The notes below the pieces were generated by a model. That model did not search any database. It saw nothing but the letters and a program-made list of their open reading frames with translations, and had not been told where the DNA came from. A stretch of 34,810 bases of DNA from Porphyromonadaceae bacterium UBA7048 (GTDB lineage: Bacteria > Bacteroidota > Bacteroidia > Bacteroidales > Muribaculaceae). The stretch's first letter is position 1; each line of letters opens with the position of its first letter. Made by a program: the position numbers and the translations under genes. The stretch is taken from positions 1-34,810 of the forward strand of contig DLAL01000052.1 of assembly GCA_002493945.1 (NCBI GenBank), read 5' to 3'. Shown piece after piece: positions 32,228 to 34,810 of the stretch.

Positions 32228-32905
32228 ATGCGTATCGATATAATCACCGTGCTTCCCGAGATGCTCGAGTCGCCGCTGAACTGCTCCATCATCAAGCGTG
32301 CCCGCGATAAGGGACTCGTTGACGTACAGGTGCATAATCTCCGCGACTACACCACCAACCGCTACCGCAAGGTCGACGACTATCCCTTCGGCGGCGATGC
32401 GGGTATGGTGATTCAGGTCGAGCCGGTCGACCGCTGCATCGAGGCTCTCCGCTCGCAGCGCCACTATGACGAGGTGATATTCACCGCTCCCGACGGCGAG
32501 GTGTTCAACCAGCGCATGGCCAACAGTATGTCGATGCTCGAGAACATAATCATACTTTGCGGTCACTATAAAGGCATAGACTACCGCATCCGTGAGCATC
32601 TGATAACCAAAGAAATATCGATAGGCGACTATGTTCTGACCGGCGGCGAGCTTCCTGCCGTCATCATCACGGACGCCATCGTGCGCCTCATCCCGGGAGC
32701 CATCGGCGACGAGCAGAGTGCGCTCTCCGACTCGTTCCAGGACAATCTTCTGGAGCCGCCGGTCTACACGCGTCCTGCGGTATACAAGGGCTGGGGTGTC
32801 CCCGATATTCTTCTTTCGGGTCATCAGGCACGCATCGAGGAGTGGCGTCACGAGCAGTCGCTCGAGCGCACACGCCGCCTCCGCCCCGACCTCCTCGACG
32901 AGTAA
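32228..32905 (+). CDS. trmD: tRNA (guanine-N1-)-methyltransferase TrmD
   Basis: Protein of 225 residues, usual length for TrmD. SPOUT-class trefoil-knot motifs: DDYPFGGDAGMV in the N-terminal half, ILCGHYKGID and SIGDYVLTGGELPA forming the SAM-binding knot, and a C-terminal helix-rich tail with SGHQARIEEWR. It methylates G37 of tRNAs reading CNN codons, preventing frameshifts. The repeat element at 32956 begins 50 bases after the stop and may serve as its terminator; no other hairpin is present. Confidence 0.96.
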   Translation: MRIDIITVLPEMLESPLNCSIIKRARDKGLVDVQVHNLRDYTTNRYRKVDDYPFGGDAGMVIQVEPVDRCIEALRSQRHYDEVIFTAPDGEVFNQRMANSMSMLENIIILCGHYKGIDYRIREHLITKEISIGDYVLTGGELPAVIITDAIVRLIPGAIGDEQSALSDSFQDNLLEPPVYTRPAVYKGWGVPDILLSGHQARIEEWRHEQSLERTRRLRPDLLDE

Positions 32906-32955
32906 TCTCCCGGCCACATTTTTTTAGACAGGAGAACAGTAGGACAGTATTGAAT

Positions 32956-33040
32956 TTAAGTCCTTGTGGGTTTGCAACCCACAAGTAGCCGTACAGGTGT
33001 GGGGTGGCTATGCCGTGGGTTGCAAACCCACGGCGACTAA
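32956..33040 (+). repeat. REP-like double-hairpin element, copy A
   Basis: The element starts TTAAGTC and ends GACTAA. Hairpin 1 (32963-32985) has arms CTTGTGGGTT / AACCCACAAG with loop TGC; hairpin 2 (33012-33034) has arms GCCGTGGGTT / AACCCACGGC with loop GCA. The middle holds AGCC/GGCT that can pair. It is nearly identical to copies B and C and in the same orientation. Confidence 0.85.
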
Positions 33041-33109
33041 GAGACTAAGTAAATAGGCCAGACCGAATTGGTTGACAACTTCATCGCCAACCTCAATGTA
33101 TGGAGCTAT

Positions 33110-34372
33110 ATGACCATGGAAAATTTGAAGCATCTTCTGAAAGAGATAAATATTCTTAACCAACGGATTAAAGATAGAGAGGACCATGAAGACACTTTCA
33201 ACCTCTTTGATTTGATGTGCAACCGATACAATGAAGTGTATCTGCACTCTCGCTTTTTATCTGTACTTCTTGATCCGGCCGGCTCACATAAAATGAAAGA
33301 TTCGTTTGTCCGCTTACTTGTAGATAAATTGAATCTGCCTTTTGAATATAACCTATCTTCGTTAGAAGTATATCCTAATGAAAGAGACCAACATGAATAT
33401 AAGGAAATAGATATACTTCTGATTGATAGACAAAGAAAATCAGCAATTATAGTAGAGAATAAGATTGGAGCAAGAGACTCAAACCATGAGGAGGAAGGGC
33501 AAATTGAGAGATATTATAGAATTATAACCCAAAAAGATGGTATTCCTGAAGATTCAACCTCTGTATTATACTTATCGATAGATCGAGATGCTCCTTCAGA
33601 TGAAAGTGTAAACAAATCGGGCCTTTTTCCGGGGTTGAAGGATAAGGTCAGGAGCATACATTATGGTGTAGAAATACTTGACTGGCTGAGAAATTGTGTC
33701 AAGGAATGCTATAATAAACCCATTTTGAGAGAATCTATAATACAATATATAAGATTAGTCGAAGATATGACGAGCAACAATACATCTGAGGAAGACATGA
33801 AGTCTTTAATGTACCTTGTTGGTAAAAACGACGATAACCTCATGAGCGCAAAACGTCTGATTGACAATTCAAAACATTTGCATTGGTGGGCTATATTTGA
33901 ATTTTGGAAACTGCTATCTGAAAAATTCGTTGGTTTAGGTTTTTCAATCAGACAGCGTATAGAGAATGAGATGATTGACAATTTGGTCCATGGCTCAGCT
34001 GCCCGAAGAAATAAAGCAGACTTTAATCTCGAATTAACAACCCCTGACAACATCAATTTCACCATCAATGCTGACCATGATAACTATATTTGTATCGGAG
34101 TAACAGATGGAGATGTTAAATCCTCCGGACTAAAGACTAAGGCCAAAGCTTTCTTTAAGGCAAATGAGGAAGTTTTGAATCTTGAAAACTGCGAGAACTG
34201 GCTGTTCTATAGATTCATTGACTTTAGTGGTTATGACGGCCTCTATTTGGGAGACTTTAGTGAGGAGCTTACCTTTAGACTTGTCTCTGAGAAATGTAGA
34301 GATGAAATCGTCAATACTGTCATAAAGCAGACGCAAAAGGTGCTTAAGGAGTATAGACGGTCGTTAAAATAA
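33110..34372 (+). CDS. PD-(D/E)XK nuclease family protein
   Basis: Protein of 420 residues. The N-terminal block NEVYLHSRFLSVLLDP is typical of the PDDEXK_4-type family. The nuclease core follows: EIDILLID (Asp101), then IIVENKIGARD (Glu116, Lys118), then QIERYY. The C-terminal half (about 240-420) is a separate alpha/beta region I do not recognise. Base use is much more AT-rich than in any neighbour, a sign of horizontal transfer. It lies between repeat copies A and B, alone, with no methylase or partner gene in the window. Related proteins are often found near defence genes, so an antiphage role is plausible but unproven. ATG at 33116 is an equal alternative start; TTG at 33068 is less likely. 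34373-34450 shows no gene. Confidence 0.8.
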   Translation: MTMENLKHLLKEINILNQRIKDREDHEDTFNLFDLMCNRYNEVYLHSRFLSVLLDPAGSHKMKDSFVRLLVDKLNLPFEYNLSSLEVYPNERDQHEYKEIDILLIDRQRKSAIIVENKIGARDSNHEEEGQIERYYRIITQKDGIPEDSTSVLYLSIDRDAPSDESVNKSGLFPGLKDKVRSIHYGVEILDWLRNCVKECYNKPILRESIIQYIRLVEDMTSNNTSEEDMKSLMYLVGKNDDNLMSAKRLIDNSKHLHWWAIFEFWKLLSEKFVGLGFSIRQRIENEMIDNLVHGSAARRNKADFNLELTTPDNINFTINADHDNYICIGVTDGDVKSSGLKTKAKAFFKANEEVLNLENCENWLFYRFIDFSGYDGLYLGDFSEELTFRLVSEKCRDEIVNTVIKQTQKVLKEYRRSLK

Positions 34373-34450
34373 TTGAGTCGGAACAATTTTATTCATCAAA
34401 ATAATCCCAACTACTTCCGATAGGTTTAATGATGTATAATATTATTCTAT

Positions 34451-34532
34451 AGTCCTTGTTGTTTTGCCACCCACAAGCCACCGTGCAGATATGGCGAGGC
34501 TATGCCGTGGGTTGCAAACCCACGGAGACTAA
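34451..34532 (+). repeat. REP-like double-hairpin element, copy B
   Basis: Same layout as copy A. Hairpin 1 is decayed (CTTGTTGTTT against CACCCACAAG, three mismatches), while hairpin 2 (34504 onward) is kept with CCGTGGGTT / AACCCACGG. It ends GACTAA. Confidence 0.8.
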
Positions 34533-34558
34533 ATCACCTGTACTCCTGTCCATAATTT

Positions 34559-34645
34559 TAAAGTCCTTGTGGGTTTGCAACCCACAAGCTGCCGTGCAGA
34601 TATGATGTGGCTATGCCGTGGGTTACAAACCCACGGCGACTTAAG
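34559..34645 (+). repeat. REP-like double-hairpin element, copy C
   Basis: Begins TAAAGTC and ends GACTTAA. Hairpin 1 is intact (CTTGTGGGTT / AACCCACAAG); hairpin 2 has one loop-side change (GGGTTACAAACCC). It lies 26 bases after copy B and 18 bases before the stop codon of the transposase-like gene at 34663. Confidence 0.85.
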
Positions 34646-34662
34646 ATTTAAGGCGCGTTCAG

Positions 34663-34810
34663 TCAGTATGATGTGCCACGGGAGGAAGGTGAATCGATGC
34701 CGAGGTCAAGGAAATCTATTTCGATGAGAGAGGGTTTGTCGCAATAGTTTGTACACGAAGAGTAAATGTAATGCCAGGGTTTAGCGACTGTCTCGTTCTG
34801 AAAAAAGTTG
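34663..34810 (-). CDS. C-terminus of a probable REP-associated tyrosine transposase (RAYT), runs off the window
   Basis: Forty-eight codons and a TGA, open to the window edge. The reading QNETVAKPWHYIYSS, then CTNYCDKPSLIEIDFLDLG, matches the usual end of Y1/IS200-like RAYT proteins, where a segment of the form NPV..G.V.KP..Y.YSS..(N/D)Y is followed by a short I/L-rich tail. The catalytic Tyr and HUH motif would lie beyond the edge. RAYTs are single-copy domesticated transposases that act on REP repeats; three such repeats lie directly beside it. Too short to be certain. Confidence 0.55.
   Translation of the reverse strand, partial: NFFQNETVAKPWHYIYSSCTNYCDKPSLIEIDFLDLGIDSPSSRGTSY

Noticed and set aside
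33072..33104. TTGACA (33072-33077) and TATGGA (33099-33104) as an E. coli-type promoter of the nuclease gene
   Set aside because: The spacing of 21 bases is too long and this phylum uses a different consensus; no TAnnTTTG box is present there.
32956..34645. CRISPR array
   Set aside because: The three repeats are long, each folds into two hairpins, and spacing is irregular (about 1.4 kb and 26 bases); no cas genes nearby.

Overview
The window looks like a chromosomal segment of a GC-rich gut Bacteroidales bacterium, most likely near Muribaculaceae (the family-level guess is inference). The support is: many promoters fit the Bacteroidetes pattern TTTG-N18-20-TAnnTTTG; there is a TamL-type lipoprotein Omp85 protein, a secreted protein with a type IX-secretion-like C-terminal tail, an AAA/DUF4143 protein, and an inositol-lipid biosynthesis cluster of the kind known from Bacteroides thetaiotaomicron.

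Layout. 1-6514: possible tRNA 3' end, then a TPR sensor histidine kinase overlapping tamL, a HAD phosphatase, a small membrane-anchored protein on the minus strand, and a ComF-type phosphoribosyltransferase. 6671-10507: recJ-recQ repair operon on the minus strand with a very good promoter. 10516-10764: a short intergenic region crowded with inverted repeats, including a 32-bp near-perfect palindrome. 10765-18517: inositol-lipid locus, all minus strand. An eight-gene run (ATP-grasp, PgpA-like phosphatase, GtrA-like protein, CDP-alcohol phosphotransferase, PAP2/AUR1-like transferase, acyltransferase, second CDP-alcohol phosphotransferase, HAD protein) starts from one strong promoter, followed by ino1 with its own promoter and a structured leader. 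18590-27654: AAA/DUF4143 protein, dsbD, DUF1846 protein, a TlpA-like thioredoxin lipoprotein/periplasmic protein, and a large secreted protein whose signal peptide is out of frame with its body. 27682-30078: ugd and a UDP-glucuronate epimerase. 30161-32905: lipoprotein and RecD-like helicase (minus), then trmD (plus).

32906-34810 differs in character. Three copies of a ~85-bp double-hairpin repeat surround a clearly AT-rich gene for a PD-(D/E)XK nuclease, and the window ends inside a gene whose last 48 codons resemble the C-terminus of a REP-associated tyrosine transposase (RAYT). This suggests a REP/RAYT family and an acquired nuclease cassette next to trmD.

How the genes work together: Ino1 makes inositol phosphate, the first CDP-alcohol enzyme attaches it to CDP-diacylglycerol, the PgpA-like phosphatase removes the extra phosphate, and the PAP2/AUR1-like enzyme moves phosphoinositol to ceramide. 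The ATP-grasp, acyltransferase, second CDP-alcohol enzyme and HAD protein are extra parts with no assigned step and are the best candidates for undescribed lipid chemistry. All functional calls are from reading motifs; no database search was run.
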